Shown here: positions 1 through 8,484 of the stretch, piece after piece
How the letters are laid out: each line of letters starts with the position of its first letter
Position numbering within the stretch: the first letter of the stretch is position 1
NCBI GenBank assembly: GCA_002425765.1
Contig: DIMW01000005.1
Location: 1-31,086 of the forward strand
Source of the DNA: Spirochaetaceae bacterium UBA5556
GTDB lineage: Bacteria; Spirochaetota; Spirochaetia; Treponematales; Rectinemataceae
Direction: 5' to 3'
Length of the DNA stretch: 31,086 nucleotides
Position numbers and translations under genes: made by a program
Notes under the pieces: generated by a model
Told to the model about the DNA's origin: nothing
Seen by the model: the letters and a program-made list of their open reading frames with translations, nothing else
Databases searched by the model: none

Positions 1-2
1 GC

Positions 3-239
3 TTTCTCGCGATGGTGCTGGTGCGGGTTGCCGAACAAACCCTTTCGATGAGCTGGAGAGACATTGCCCATACGCTCACCGATATCCGCGTGGGGCACAC
101 CAGGGGCCCCGATGGGGATCTGTGGCTTACCTCGCCACTTGATGCTACCCAGAAAGAGCTTTTCAAGGCTCTGAAGATCAAAACCCCACCCAAGGTCTGG
201 GACTACAAGACTCGCAAAAAACAGCCTGAATCCGTGTAG
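3..239 (+). pseudogene. 3' end of an IS4/IS1634-type transposase (cut by window edge)
   Basis: The reading frame is open from the first bases of the window and ends with TAG at 237-239; about 78 residues are visible. The fragment has a hydrophobic helix followed by a tail with RVGHTRGPDGDLWLTSP and FKALKIKTPPKVW. I recognise this as the C-terminal tail of IS4-superfamily (IS1634/DUF4277-like) transposases, which follows the catalytic Glu region. No catalytic residue lies in the window, so activity cannot be judged. It is not a copy of the element at the right end, because the C-terminal sequences differ. The internal ATG at position 12 is not a credible start. Whether the gene is whole beyond the window is unknown. 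The family call is moderately sure and rests on motif memory only. Confidence 0.6.
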
Positions 240-618
240 TACAACTCTTTTCTCACATTTTTCAGCTCTATTTGTTTCAATATATAGCTTTACTATACGT
301 TTTTTATACTACTAACTATACAAAACCAGTCGGATATACTTTTCATCGCGGGGGCCTCTCCTGCTTTTGGATGTCTTGACAACACCATCATATAGGATTT
401 TTCCCCGCTTTTCATTAAAATTCCCCTCCTTACTTGTGCAAGAGGCTTTATTAAGAAAAGTGGTGATCGTAGTATTAACACTGAATATCTTCGATTATAG
501 GTTTTTTGTGTTCTGACTTAGACCATAGCTTGGCAATGTTCTCGATCATGTGCATGGAGAAACATGGGGAAATACAGCTTTATATCCTTATGTTTTTCTC
601 GCAATCGTAAAATTCTTA
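240..618. other. AT-rich non-coding stretch, no gene seen
   Basis: Between the transposase remnant and the promoter of the BMP gene I see no convincing reading frame. The longest candidates are about 60 codons, lack a ribosome-binding site and resemble nothing I know. The sequence is AT-rich with several TATA-like strings near 290-320. One end of the upstream insertion element should lie here, but I could not identify a terminal repeat without its other end. Confidence 0.6.
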
Positions 619-647
619 TTGACAATCTGCGGCCTCGGCTTTACCAT
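619..647 (+). promoter_or_regulatory. Promoter of the BMP nucleoside-binding protein gene
   Basis: A perfect -35 hexamer TTGACA (619-624) is followed after 17 bases by TACCAT (642-647), four of six matches to TATAAT. The leader to the ATG at 722 would be about 67 bases and ends in a strong ribosome-binding site (AAAGGAGG, 707-714). No riboswitch-like fold was recognised in the leader. Confidence 0.55.
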
Positions 648-721
648 TTACGTTACTTAGTGCGATAGATTTGCATAATCTTCGCGTATCATGGAGAACA
701 GTCTTTAAAGGAGGATGAAGC

Positions 722-1726
722 ATGAAAAAAGCGCTTTTAGTGCTTGTCGTCGCTGCGCTCGTCGCGGCGCCCGTGTTTGCACAGTTTAGGGTTGGTCTTG
801 TCACCGACGTTGGTGGTATTGACGATAAGTCCTTCAACCAGGGAACCTGGGAAGGCATCGTGCGCTTCGCGCAGGATTTCAAGCTCGCGAAAGGCAATTA
901 TAAGTATCTGCAGTCCAGCGCGGAAGCGGATTATGTCCCGAATCTCGCGACCTTCGCCGATGAGGGCCTCAGCCTCATCATCGCGCCGGGATTCCTCTTC
1001 GAGCAGGCGATGACGCAGGTCGCGACCAACTATCCGACTCGCAAGTTCCTCATCATCGACACCGTCGTCAATCTGCCGAACGTCGTCTCTGCCGGATTCG
1101 CCGAGCATGAAGGCTCCTTCCTCGTCGGCGTCGCGGCCGGTCTCAAGGCGAAGGCCGATGGAAAGAACATCGTCGGCTTCCTCGGCGGCATGCAGTTCCC
1201 CCTCATCGAGAAATTCCAGGCCGGTTTCGAGCAGGGCGTCAAGGCCGTCTATCCGGATTGCAAAATCCTCGTGGACTATGCCGGCGACTTCGCGGCTCCG
1301 GATAAGGGGCAGGCTCTCGCGCAGAAGCAGTACAACGCTGGCGCCTACATCATCTATCACGCTGCGGGCGGCACGGGCAACGGTCTCATCAAGGAAGCCA
1401 AAGAGCGCTCTCAGAAGGGCGATATCCGCTGGGCGATCGGCGTCGATAAAGATCAGTACAACGACGGCATCTACAGCGGCACCAAATCGGCGGTCCTCAC
1501 CTCGATGATGAAGCGCGTCGATGTGGCGGCCTACGACGTCTGCAAGATGACCATGGATGGGAAGTTCCCCGGCGGCCAGAGTCTCGTCTTCACCGTGAAG
1601 AACAAGGGAGTCGGTATGCCCGACAAGAACCCGAACCTCTCCGCCGACATCATCGCGAAAGTCAAAGAATATGAAGCTTTGATCGCGTCCGGCAAACTCG
1701 TCGTTTCGGAGATCCCAGCAAAATAA
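722..1726 (+). CDS. BMP-family (PnrA/TmpC-like) nucleoside-binding periplasmic protein
   Basis: This is the substrate-binding protein of a nucleoside ABC importer (Bmp / PnrA family). The 334-residue protein starts with a signal peptide (about residues 1-20, ending VFA-QF) and enters directly into the family hallmark GLVTDVGGIDDKSFNQ. Further family motifs are the stretch LGGMQFPLIEKFQAGFEQG in the first half and AIGVDKDQYND in the second. The family is usually a lipoprotein in spirochaetes, but there is no cysteine at the cleavage site here, so this one should be soluble in the periplasm. The start is set by AAAGGAGG seven bases upstream. A terminator follows, so it is its own transcript. 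Its probable partners, the ATPase and two permeases at 4855-8470, are separated from it by the phosphate genes. Confidence 0.9.
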   Translation: MKKALLVLVVAALVAAPVFAQFRVGLVTDVGGIDDKSFNQGTWEGIVRFAQDFKLAKGNYKYLQSSAEADYVPNLATFADEGLSLIIAPGFLFEQAMTQVATNYPTRKFLIIDTVVNLPNVVSAGFAEHEGSFLVGVAAGLKAKADGKNIVGFLGGMQFPLIEKFQAGFEQGVKAVYPDCKILVDYAGDFAAPDKGQALAQKQYNAGAYIIYHAAGGTGNGLIKEAKERSQKGDIRWAIGVDKDQYNDGIYSGTKSAVLTSMMKRVDVAAYDVCKMTMDGKFPGGQSLVFTVKNKGVGMPDKNPNLSADIIAKVKEYEALIASGKLVVSEIPAK

Positions 1727-1757
1727 GCGCGTGAACGCTTAGATTCGGTGTTACAAC

Positions 1758-1791
1758 ACAGGGCTGTCCAATAGCGGGCGGCCCTGTTTTT
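1758..1791 (+). terminator. Rho-independent terminator after the BMP gene
   Basis: The arms ACAGGGC (1758-1764) and GCCCTGT (1781-1787) pair perfectly over seven bases with a 16-base loop. A run of five T begins at the end of the second arm (1787-1791). It lies 31 bases after the BMP stop codon and separates this gene from pstS. Confidence 0.8.
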
Positions 1792-1932
1792 AACCATTTC
1801 CTAACACAAATCAGAAAATCTATTAATCTGTCCCGAATATCCTCTGCTCGTACATCGTGAAAAGCATACATGCGCGCGCGTTTGCGTCGCCGGGCTTGCT
1901 CACGAATTGAAACGTAGTTGGAGGAAAACGCA

Positions 1933-2979
1933 ATGAAACGAGGTTCAGTTTCGAAGAATCTGGTTCTGCTGGCTCTGTTTGTCGTCGGGCTCGCGAGCGT
2001 GGTCGGTGCCCAGACCCTCTTAGGTTCCGGCGCGACATTCCCCGCTCCCGCCTACACCAAGATGTTCGATGAATACTACAAGTTGACTGGCATCAAAGTG
2101 AATTATCAGGGCATCGGCTCCTCTGGTGGACTCAAGAACATTCAGGATCGCGTCGTCGATTTCGGTGGTTCGGATTCGTTCATCAAGGACGCCGACTTCA
2201 GCAAATATACCGCTCCGGTCGTGCACATCCCCACGGTGATCGGCGCGGTCGTCGTCACCTACAACCTCCCCGGCAATCCTAAGCTCAGGCTGACCGGCGA
2301 CGTGGTGGCCGATATCTACCTCGGCAAGATCACGAAATGGAACGACAAGGCGATCGCCGCGCTTAACCCCGACGTCAAGCTTCCCAACCTCGCGATCATG
2401 CCCGTGTATCGGTCCGATGGTTCGGGGACGACCTTCAATTTCACCGCCTACTTGAGCGCGGTGAGCGACGAGTGGAAGTCCAAAGTCGGCAACGCGAACT
2501 CCGTGAGCTGGCCGACGGGCCAGGGCGCGGCGCAGAACGCCGGAGTCGCGGGCGTGGTAAAGCAGACTCAGGGTACTGTCGGCTATGTCGAACTGGCCTA
2601 TGCCAACCAGAACAGCATGGCCGTGGCGGCGATAAAGAACTCGAGTGGCATGTGGGTCGATCCCAGCCTCGATTCGATTTCGGCGGCAGCTGCGGGAGCC
2701 TTCCCGGCAGATACCCGCATCCTCCTCGTCAACACCGACGCGAAGGAAGGCTACCCCATCAGCGCGCTGACCTGGATCATCGTCTACCGCGAGCAGAACT
2801 ATGGCAACCGTTCTCGCGAGCAGGCTGAGCAGCTCGCCAAGCTCCTCTGGTGGATGATCCATGATGGCCAGAAATATGTGACCGCCCTCGATTACGCGAC
2901 CTTGCCGCCTCCCGCGGTGAAAGCCGCCGAAGCCATCGTCAAGAGCATCACCTACAATGGCCAGGCTTTGATAAAGTAA
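1933..2979 (+). CDS. pstS: Phosphate ABC transporter, periplasmic phosphate-binding protein PstS
   Basis: PstS captures inorganic phosphate in the periplasm for the Pst high-affinity importer. The 348-residue protein has a signal peptide (about 1-25, ending VVGA-Q) and then the PstS signature LGSGATFPAPAYTKMF. GIGSSGGLKN and DFGGSDSFI follow, and further on YRSDGSGTTFNFTAYL; these are the loops that wrap around phosphate in the family. The ATG at 1933 is preferred over an in-frame TTG at 1918 because GGAGGA (1920-1925) is correctly spaced only for the ATG. There is no lipobox cysteine. It is followed by a hairpin and then pstC and pstA. I saw no convincing Pho box in the 140 bases upstream. 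Confidence 0.93.
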   Translation: MKRGSVSKNLVLLALFVVGLASVVGAQTLLGSGATFPAPAYTKMFDEYYKLTGIKVNYQGIGSSGGLKNIQDRVVDFGGSDSFIKDADFSKYTAPVVHIPTVIGAVVVTYNLPGNPKLRLTGDVVADIYLGKITKWNDKAIAALNPDVKLPNLAIMPVYRSDGSGTTFNFTAYLSAVSDEWKSKVGNANSVSWPTGQGAAQNAGVAGVVKQTQGTVGYVELAYANQNSMAVAAIKNSSGMWVDPSLDSISAAAAGAFPADTRILLVNTDAKEGYPISALTWIIVYREQNYGNRSREQAEQLAKLLWWMIHDGQKYVTALDYATLPPPAVKAAEAIVKSITYNGQALIK

Positions 2980-2993
2980 AGTAAACAAATTCC

Positions 2994-3037
2994 AGTGCGG
3001 GCCGGTTATTAACGGAAAGACAATGCTGGCCCGCATT
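2994..3037 (+). promoter_or_regulatory. Intercistronic hairpin between pstS and pstC
   Basis: TGCGGGCC (2996-3003) pairs perfectly with GGCCCGCA (3028-3035). The stem can grow to ten pairs with a G-U and an A-U pair outside (2994-2995 with 3036-3037), enclosing 24 bases. No T-run follows, so it is not a classical terminator. It could protect the pstS 3' end or reduce read-through into the permease genes, which would give more binding protein than permease. That role is inference. Confidence 0.5.
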
Positions 3038-3075
3038 GACTTTGAACGAAATTGTATGTACTTGGTCTTTAAAGC

Positions 3076-3948
3076 ATGAATGACAGAAGGTTTAATGCCC
3101 TGCTCGGTTTTGCAGCTCTGGTAATCGTTTTTATCTTCGCAGGGTTTTTGTTTACTCTTGTAGTGCAATCCCTTCCGGCGGTCAAGCAGGAAGGGGCTGC
3201 ATTCTTGTACGGCTCGGAGTGGAACCCTGTCACGACCCGCTTTGGTGCCCTGCCTTTCATAATCGGCACCGTGATGACCTCGGCCATCGCTCTTATCATC
3301 GCGATTCCACTGTCGCTCAGCGCGGGGATAGTGATGGGCGAATATGTCAATTCAAGCTGGGTCCGTTCTGTTCTCAACACCCTCATCAATGTGCTGGCCT
3401 CGATTCCCTCGGTCGTGTTCGGCCTGTGGGGGATTGAGGTTGTGATTCCTCTGGTGAGGAACCTTGCGATGCTGGTGGGGGCGCCTCCTTATGGCGCCGG
3501 CATCCTCTCCGCCTCTCTCGTGCTCGCGATCATGATCATCCCCTACATGTCTTCGATGACCCGCGAGGCGCTCATGAATGTCCCCGCAGGCTTGAGGGAA
3601 GGCGCGTTCGCCCTTGGGCTCACAAAGCAAGAGGTGGTGACGGGCATCGCCCTTCCCTTCGCAAAAAAGAGCATATTCGCCGGAATACTTCTTTCACTCG
3701 GTCGCGCGCTCGGTGAAACGATGGCGGTGACCATGCTCATCGGCAACGCGACACGGATTCCGACATCGCTGTTCTCGCTTGGGAATACTCTGGCGAGCGT
3801 CATCGCGTCGCAGTTCAACGAGGCCGCAAGCGATGTTCACCGCGCGGCCATGATGGCTCTCGCCCTAATTCTCCTTATTATCACTATGATAGCCGGCTGG
3901 TTCGGAAGGACGATGATGAGCAAAGGTACGGGCGCGTATGGAAAATAA
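3076..3948 (+). CDS. pstC: Phosphate ABC transporter permease PstC
   Basis: This is an inner-membrane permease subunit of the phosphate importer. The 290 residues carry about six hydrophobic segments, starting with one near residues 9-32. The conserved cytoplasmic loop has REALMNVPAGLREGAFALG followed by the GETMAVTMLIGN stretch typical of PstC. Length and order after pstS fit the family. The ribosome-binding site is weak. The end overlaps the start of pstA by 11 bases, pointing to coupled translation. The matching ATPase PstB is not in the window. Confidence 0.9.
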   Translation: MNDRRFNALLGFAALVIVFIFAGFLFTLVVQSLPAVKQEGAAFLYGSEWNPVTTRFGALPFIIGTVMTSAIALIIAIPLSLSAGIVMGEYVNSSWVRSVLNTLINVLASIPSVVFGLWGIEVVIPLVRNLAMLVGAPPYGAGILSASLVLAIMIIPYMSSMTREALMNVPAGLREGAFALGLTKQEVVTGIALPFAKKSIFAGILLSLGRALGETMAVTMLIGNATRIPTSLFSLGNTLASVIASQFNEAASDVHRAAMMALALILLIITMIAGWFGRTMMSKGTGAYGK

Positions 3949-4783
3949 TGTTTTTACCGGCCAATATAAGAGCCGAAAAAGAAAAGACATATTTTTCAAA
4001 GTCCTGGTGCTCATACCTTCAGGTATTGTGGTCGCCCTGCTGGTTCTCATTATGGCGCAGGTCGTGGTGAATGGCGCGAAGGCGCTCAACCTCGATTTCT
4101 TTTTTCAGCAGCAAAAACCTTTTGGCGAAGTGGGCGGCGGCATCGTCCAGGCGATAGTCGGCACGTTCATGGTGCTGGCCATCGCGATTGTCATAGCGCT
4201 GCCATTTGCCCTGCTCTCAAGCCTCTATCTCTATGAACACAATGGTTCAAGGAGGGCCAACGGGCTTCTGAATGTGGTCAACACGTTGCAGGGCATACCC
4301 TCAATTGTCATAGGTGTCGTCATCTATTCCTGGGTCGTTGTACCTCAGAAGACTTTCTCGGCGTTCGCTGGCGGCATCGCGCTTTCGATCCTCATGTTGC
4401 CGCTCATGATCAGCATGATAAAAGAATCGCTCGATATGGTACCGCCTTCATATTTGGAGGCGGCGCTTGCGTTGGGGGTTCCCCGCTGGCGTGCGATTGT
4501 TGAGATCATTTTGCCGGCGGCCGCCTCCGGAATTCTTGAGGCGACTGGCCTTGGAATCGCGCGCGCCGCGGGCGAAACCGCGCCCCTCATCTTCACCGCG
4601 TTTGGGAACCCCTTCCTCAGCCTGAATTTTAAAGGACCTGTTTCGGCACTTCCTCTCGTGATCTATGAATACATCAAAAGTCCGTACGACGACTGGCATA
4701 GAAAAGCGTGGGGTGCAGCCTTGCTCCTCGTTCTTTTTGTGTTGGCTCTCAATCTCTTTATCGGATCGAGAAAAAAGCGATAA
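3938..4783 (+). CDS. pstA: Phosphate ABC transporter permease PstA
   Basis: This is the second membrane subunit of the Pst importer, with 281 residues and about six membrane spans (first near residues 20-45). It shows LQGIPSIVIGVVIYSW, the EAALALGVPRWRAIVEIILP cytoplasmic coupling loop, and ARAAGETAPLIFTAFGNPF, all characteristic of PstA. Its start overlaps pstC by 11 bases. In most bacteria pstB and phoU follow directly, but here the next gene is a nucleoside-type ATPase, so PstB must be supplied from elsewhere if the importer works. Confidence 0.92.
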   Translation: MENNVFTGQYKSRKRKDIFFKVLVLIPSGIVVALLVLIMAQVVVNGAKALNLDFFFQQQKPFGEVGGGIVQAIVGTFMVLAIAIVIALPFALLSSLYLYEHNGSRRANGLLNVVNTLQGIPSIVIGVVIYSWVVVPQKTFSAFAGGIALSILMLPLMISMIKESLDMVPPSYLEAALALGVPRWRAIVEIILPAAASGILEATGLGIARAAGETAPLIFTAFGNPFLSLNFKGPVSALPLVIYEYIKSPYDDWHRKAWGAALLLVLFVLALNLFIGSRKKR

Positions 4784-4815
4784 TAGTTCTCTATCTGGCG
4801 AAAAAAATCATGGTG

Positions 4816-4824
4816 TGATATACT
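4816..4824 (+). promoter_or_regulatory. Extended -10 promoter of the nucleoside importer genes
   Basis: TGATATACT is an extended -10 element (TG, one base, then TATACT, five of six matches) between pstA and the ATPase gene. The -35 position (TGGCGA, 4796-4801) is poor, as is common for extended -10 promoters. It would let the importer be transcribed separately from pstCA. Confidence 0.45.
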
Positions 4825-4854
4825 CGTCTCTTATCCTAATCCAGGGGGTTGCAG

Positions 4855-6411
4855 GTGTCGTACATCGTAGAGATGCTTCACATCACCAAGGATTTCCCCG
4901 GAATCAGAGCAAACGACGATATCACTCTTCAAATCGAAGAACGATCGATACATGCTCTTTTGGGCGAAAATGGCGCAGGGAAGTCCACACTGATGAGCAT
5001 TTTATTCGGACTGTATCAGCCGGATAGCGGCTCAATCCGAATACGCGGTACAGAGGTCAAGATCAGCGATCCGAATGTCGCAACTTCTCTTGGTATTGGC
5101 ATGGTGCATCAACATTTTAAGCTTGTGCACAACTTTACAGTCACGGAAAATATCATCCTCGGCATGGAGCCGCGAAAAGGGCCTGTCATCGACATCCGTA
5201 CCGCGGAACAGAAAGTTGAGGAAATTTCAAGGCTCTATGGGTTGGCGGTCGATCCGCGCGCGAAGATCGAGGATATCTCGGTCAGCATGCAGCAGCGCGT
5301 CGAGATACTCAAGATGCTGTATCGCGATGCGGAGATACTGATCTTCGACGAGCCGACGGCGGTCCTCACTCCCCAGGAAATTCACGAGCTCATGCAGATC
5401 ATGAAGCGCCTGGTCGAAGAGGGCAAGACGATTCTGCTCATAACTCACAAGCTCAAGGAAATCAAGGAAGTGGCGGATATATGCACCGTGCTCCGGCGGG
5501 GCAAGCTTGTCAGCACGGTGCCCGTCGCGGACACCGACGAAGAGAGAATGGCCGAGATGATGGTGGGGCGTCAGGTCAGCTTCCACGTCGAGAAGGGCCC
5601 CGCGAAGCCTGGCGATGAACTTCTGCGCATCGAGCAGCTCGACGTGAAAAATCTTAAGGGCTTGCTTGGCGTCAAGAACCTGTCGCTTACGGTGCGCGCG
5701 GGCGAAGTGCTCGGTCTCTGCGGCATAGACGGCAACGGGCAGACGGAGCTGGTGCAGGCGATCACGGGGCTGGTCAAAATTGAATCGGGCAAGATATTCT
5801 TAAAAGACAAAGACATAACCGATCTCTCGATCAAGGAGCGAACCGATCTCGGCCTTGGGCACATCCCCGAGGACCGCCAGAAGCATGGCCTTGTGCTCGA
5901 CTTTACGCTGGGCGAAAACTTCATCATTCACAATTACTATGAAAAGCCCTTCGCCAATCACGGTATACTGAAGAAAAAGGCCGTCTTCGAAAACGCCGAG
6001 CGGCTTATCCAGGAGTTCGACGTGCGCTCGGGCCAGGGAGCCATGACTCCGGCGCGCGCGATGTCCGGCGGCAATCAGCAGAAGGCCATTGTCGCCCGCG
6101 AGATCGATCGTTCGCCCGACGTCTTTATCGTGGTCCAGCCCACCCGCGGCCTCGATGTCGGCGCCATCGAGTATATCCACAAGCGGATCATCGAGGAGCG
6201 CGACAAGAGCAAGGCCATTCTGCTCGTATCGCTGGAGCTCGACGAAATCATGGATGTTTCCGACCGGATCGCGGTGATTTACAGCGGAGAGATCGCCGGG
6301 ATCGTCGACGCGGCGGCGACCAACGAGAACGAGCTCGGTCTCATGATGTCTGGAGCGCTCCGCAAGACCCGCGGCGCTTCCCACCTTGCTCACGAAGCGG
6401 CCCACGCTTGA
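4855..6411 (+). CDS. Nucleoside ABC transporter, double-domain ATP-binding protein (PnrC/YufO-like)
   Basis: This is the ATPase that powers nucleoside import with a BMP protein. It has 518 residues with two fused ABC domains. The first (about 5-235) has Walker A GENGAGKST, the degenerate signature VSMQQR and Walker B ILIFDEPTAVLTP. The second (about 260-505) has a degenerate Walker A GIDGNGQTE, a good signature MSGGNQQKAIVARE and a Walker B with Gln in place of the catalytic Glu (VVQPTRGLDVGA). That asymmetry is normal for the sugar/nucleoside (CUT2-like) class. GTG 4855 is chosen because AGGGGG ends about seven bases before it; the upstream TTG at 4849 would sit on the ribosome-binding site, and ATG 4873 is an alternative. 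It forms an operon with the two permeases that follow. Confidence 0.88.
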   Translation: MSYIVEMLHITKDFPGIRANDDITLQIEERSIHALLGENGAGKSTLMSILFGLYQPDSGSIRIRGTEVKISDPNVATSLGIGMVHQHFKLVHNFTVTENIILGMEPRKGPVIDIRTAEQKVEEISRLYGLAVDPRAKIEDISVSMQQRVEILKMLYRDAEILIFDEPTAVLTPQEIHELMQIMKRLVEEGKTILLITHKLKEIKEVADICTVLRRGKLVSTVPVADTDEERMAEMMVGRQVSFHVEKGPAKPGDELLRIEQLDVKNLKGLLGVKNLSLTVRAGEVLGLCGIDGNGQTELVQAITGLVKIESGKIFLKDKDITDLSIKERTDLGLGHIPEDRQKHGLVLDFTLGENFIIHNYYEKPFANHGILKKKAVFENAERLIQEFDVRSGQGAMTPARAMSGGNQQKAIVAREIDRSPDVFIVVQPTRGLDVGAIEYIHKRIIEERDKSKAILLVSLELDEIMDVSDRIAVIYSGEIAGIVDAAATNENELGLMMSGALRKTRGASHLAHEAAHA

Positions 6412-6425
6412 ACGGAGGAGAATCG

Positions 6426-7520
6426 ATGACCGCAAGAAAAGAAAAGATCGTGCTCCCGCTCATCGCGGTGCTCTTGGGCTTTGTGCTGGGATCCCTCATC
6501 GTCGTACTCACGGGGCGTTCGCCTCTGTCGATGTACGCCGCGATCGTCAAGGGTTTTTCCGGAATCGACATCTTGAACGGACAGCCCATCAATACTCGCT
6601 ACATTGGCGAATTCATAATTCAGGCGATGCCGATCATTCTCACGGGTTTGTCCTTCGCCTTTGCGTCGCGGACCGGTCTCTTCAGCATCGGCGCGGAAGG
6701 CCAGCTTATGATCGGCTCGATATCGGCGACGACGGTGGCACTTCTTCTGCAGGCCCCTCGGGCAGTCCATCTGCCGCTCGTCCTGCTTGCCGGGGTTCTG
6801 GGAGGAGCCCTCTGGGGCGCGATCCCAGGATTTTTGAAAGCCCGCTACAACGTCCACGAAGTCGTCGTCACCATCATGATGAATTATATTGCATTACACT
6901 TCAACAACTTCGTCATCCTGCACATCTTCGGCAGCGTCGACAGGGTCAAAACCGCGCCGTTCCCCACGAGCGCCCTGCTCAAATCGCCGTTTCTGGAGAG
7001 CATCACTCGATATTCCCGTCTCAACTGGGGGTTTATCCCCGTGATCATCGCCTTAGTGCTATTTTCTTTTATCATAAATAAAACTACCTTCGGCTATTCG
7101 TTGCGCGCCGTCGGTTACAACAAAGAGGCCGCACGCTACGCCGGAATGAAAGTCAGCCGAAATATCGTCGCGTCCATGGCCATCGCCGGCGCCTTTGCGG
7201 GCCTCGCCGGCGCGGTGATCACCGTCGGGACCTTCAATTTCGGCCGCGTTATCCAGGCGGCGGAAGGCTACGGCTTTGATGGCATCGCGGTCGCGCTGGT
7301 CGGCGGCAACGAGGCGATGGGCATACTGCTGGCCGGCATGCTGTTCGGGGGCCTCAAGGCCGCCCAGCCGCTGATGCAGTCCCAGGGGATCCCGCGCGAG
7401 ATCGCGGGCATCATTCAGGCATCGATCGTGCTCTTCGTCGCGATGAAGTTTGGCATCAAGATGGTTCTCGACAAATTCGAACGCAAGCAGGTACCCACCA
7501 CGGAAGGGGATCGCGTATGA
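6426..7520 (+). CDS. Nucleoside ABC transporter permease 1 (PnrD/YufP-like)
   Basis: This is a BPD_transp_2-family permease of 364 residues with roughly eight or more hydrophobic segments. Family motifs are GLSFAFASRTGLFSIGAEGQ near residue 80 and a conserved segment with YNKEAARYAGMK and AGAFAGLAGAV in the second half. The start ATG 6426 follows GGAGGA (6413-6418); an in-frame TTG at 6408 lies before that ribosome-binding site and is rejected. It sits 14 bases after the ATPase gene and overlaps the next permease by four bases (ATGA), so the three form one operon. Confidence 0.88.
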   Translation: MTARKEKIVLPLIAVLLGFVLGSLIVVLTGRSPLSMYAAIVKGFSGIDILNGQPINTRYIGEFIIQAMPIILTGLSFAFASRTGLFSIGAEGQLMIGSISATTVALLLQAPRAVHLPLVLLAGVLGGALWGAIPGFLKARYNVHEVVVTIMMNYIALHFNNFVILHIFGSVDRVKTAPFPTSALLKSPFLESITRYSRLNWGFIPVIIALVLFSFIINKTTFGYSLRAVGYNKEAARYAGMKVSRNIVASMAIAGAFAGLAGAVITVGTFNFGRVIQAAEGYGFDGIAVALVGGNEAMGILLAGMLFGGLKAAQPLMQSQGIPREIAGIIQASIVLFVAMKFGIKMVLDKFERKQVPTTEGDRV

Positions 7521-8470
7521 CCTTTGAACTCTTTCTTCAGATGTTTCCCATCGCGCTCATGTTTTCTGCACCCATCATTCTGACCGCGCTCGGAGGGCTC
7601 TTCAGTGAGCGCTCCGGCGTCGTCAATATCGCCCTGGAAGGCATCATGATGGTTGGCGCCTTCACCGGTGCCACGGTGACCGTGCTTTTAGAGAATTCAA
7701 CGCCTGCCGCGGCCTGGTACGGATTGCTCGCCGGGCTTCTGGCTGGCGTCGTATTCAGCATTCTCCATGCCGTCGCGAGCATCAACCTCAAGGCCGATCA
7801 GGTCATTTCGGGCACCGCGCTCAATATCCTTGCCAGTGGGCTCACCGTGTATCTCTGCCAGATCATATTCCATCAGCAGAGAACGCGCGCTTTTTCCAAC
7901 GGCATTCAGAAATTCAGCGTGCCGGGCCTGAGCAAGATACCCGTGCTCGGTCGCATGTTCTTCGATCAGGTGTATCCGACCTTCTACATCGCCATCGCGA
8001 TGGTGCTCCTAACCTGGTTCGTCGTGTACAAGACGCCGCTCGGGCTCCGCATGCGCGCGTGCGGCGAACATCCTCAGGCCGCCGCCAGCATGGGCATCAA
8101 CGTCATGAAAATGCGCTATTTCGGCGTCCTCGTTTCGGGAGCCCTCGGCGGACTTGGCGGGGCGGTCATGGTGCTCACGGCCGACATCCAGTACACGCTG
8201 GTCTCGATTCACGGCACAGGCTTCATATCGCTCGCGTCCCTGGTCTTCGGAAAATGGAACCCTTACGGCGTGCTCGGTGCGGGCCTGTTCTTCGGTTTTT
8301 CCACCGCGCTCTCGTTCTACGCGAAAGACATCCCGTTTCTCGCAAACCTGCCCGGAGAATTCTTCTACATTCTTCCGTATTTGCTCACCATAATCGCGCT
8401 TCTCCTCTTTGTGGGCAAATCCGTGGGGCCGAAGGCGGCGGGCGAGATTTACGATTCGGGCAAGCGCTGA
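7517..8470 (+). CDS. Nucleoside ABC transporter permease 2 (PnrE/YufQ-like)
   Basis: This is the partner permease of the same BPD_transp_2 family, 317 residues with many membrane spans. LGGLFSERSGVVNIALEG near residue 27 is the counterpart of the GLFSIGAEGQ motif in permease 1. GLRMRACGEHPQAAASMGI and SGALGGLGGAVM follow in the second half. The start overlaps the previous stop in an ATGA, so translation is coupled. It closes the nucleoside importer; the amylosucrase gene begins 14 bases downstream with no terminator between. Confidence 0.88.
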   Translation: MTFELFLQMFPIALMFSAPIILTALGGLFSERSGVVNIALEGIMMVGAFTGATVTVLLENSTPAAAWYGLLAGLLAGVVFSILHAVASINLKADQVISGTALNILASGLTVYLCQIIFHQQRTRAFSNGIQKFSVPGLSKIPVLGRMFFDQVYPTFYIAIAMVLLTWFVVYKTPLGLRMRACGEHPQAAASMGINVMKMRYFGVLVSGALGGLGGAVMVLTADIQYTLVSIHGTGFISLASLVFGKWNPYGVLGAGLFFGFSTALSFYAKDIPFLANLPGEFFYILPYLLTIIALLLFVGKSVGPKAAGEIYDSGKR

Positions 8471-8484
8471 TACCCTAGTGTTGT

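Noticed and set aside
2020..3168. A 382-codon - strand frame opposite pstS
   Set aside because: A shadow frame; it crosses the intercistronic hairpin and resembles no protein family.
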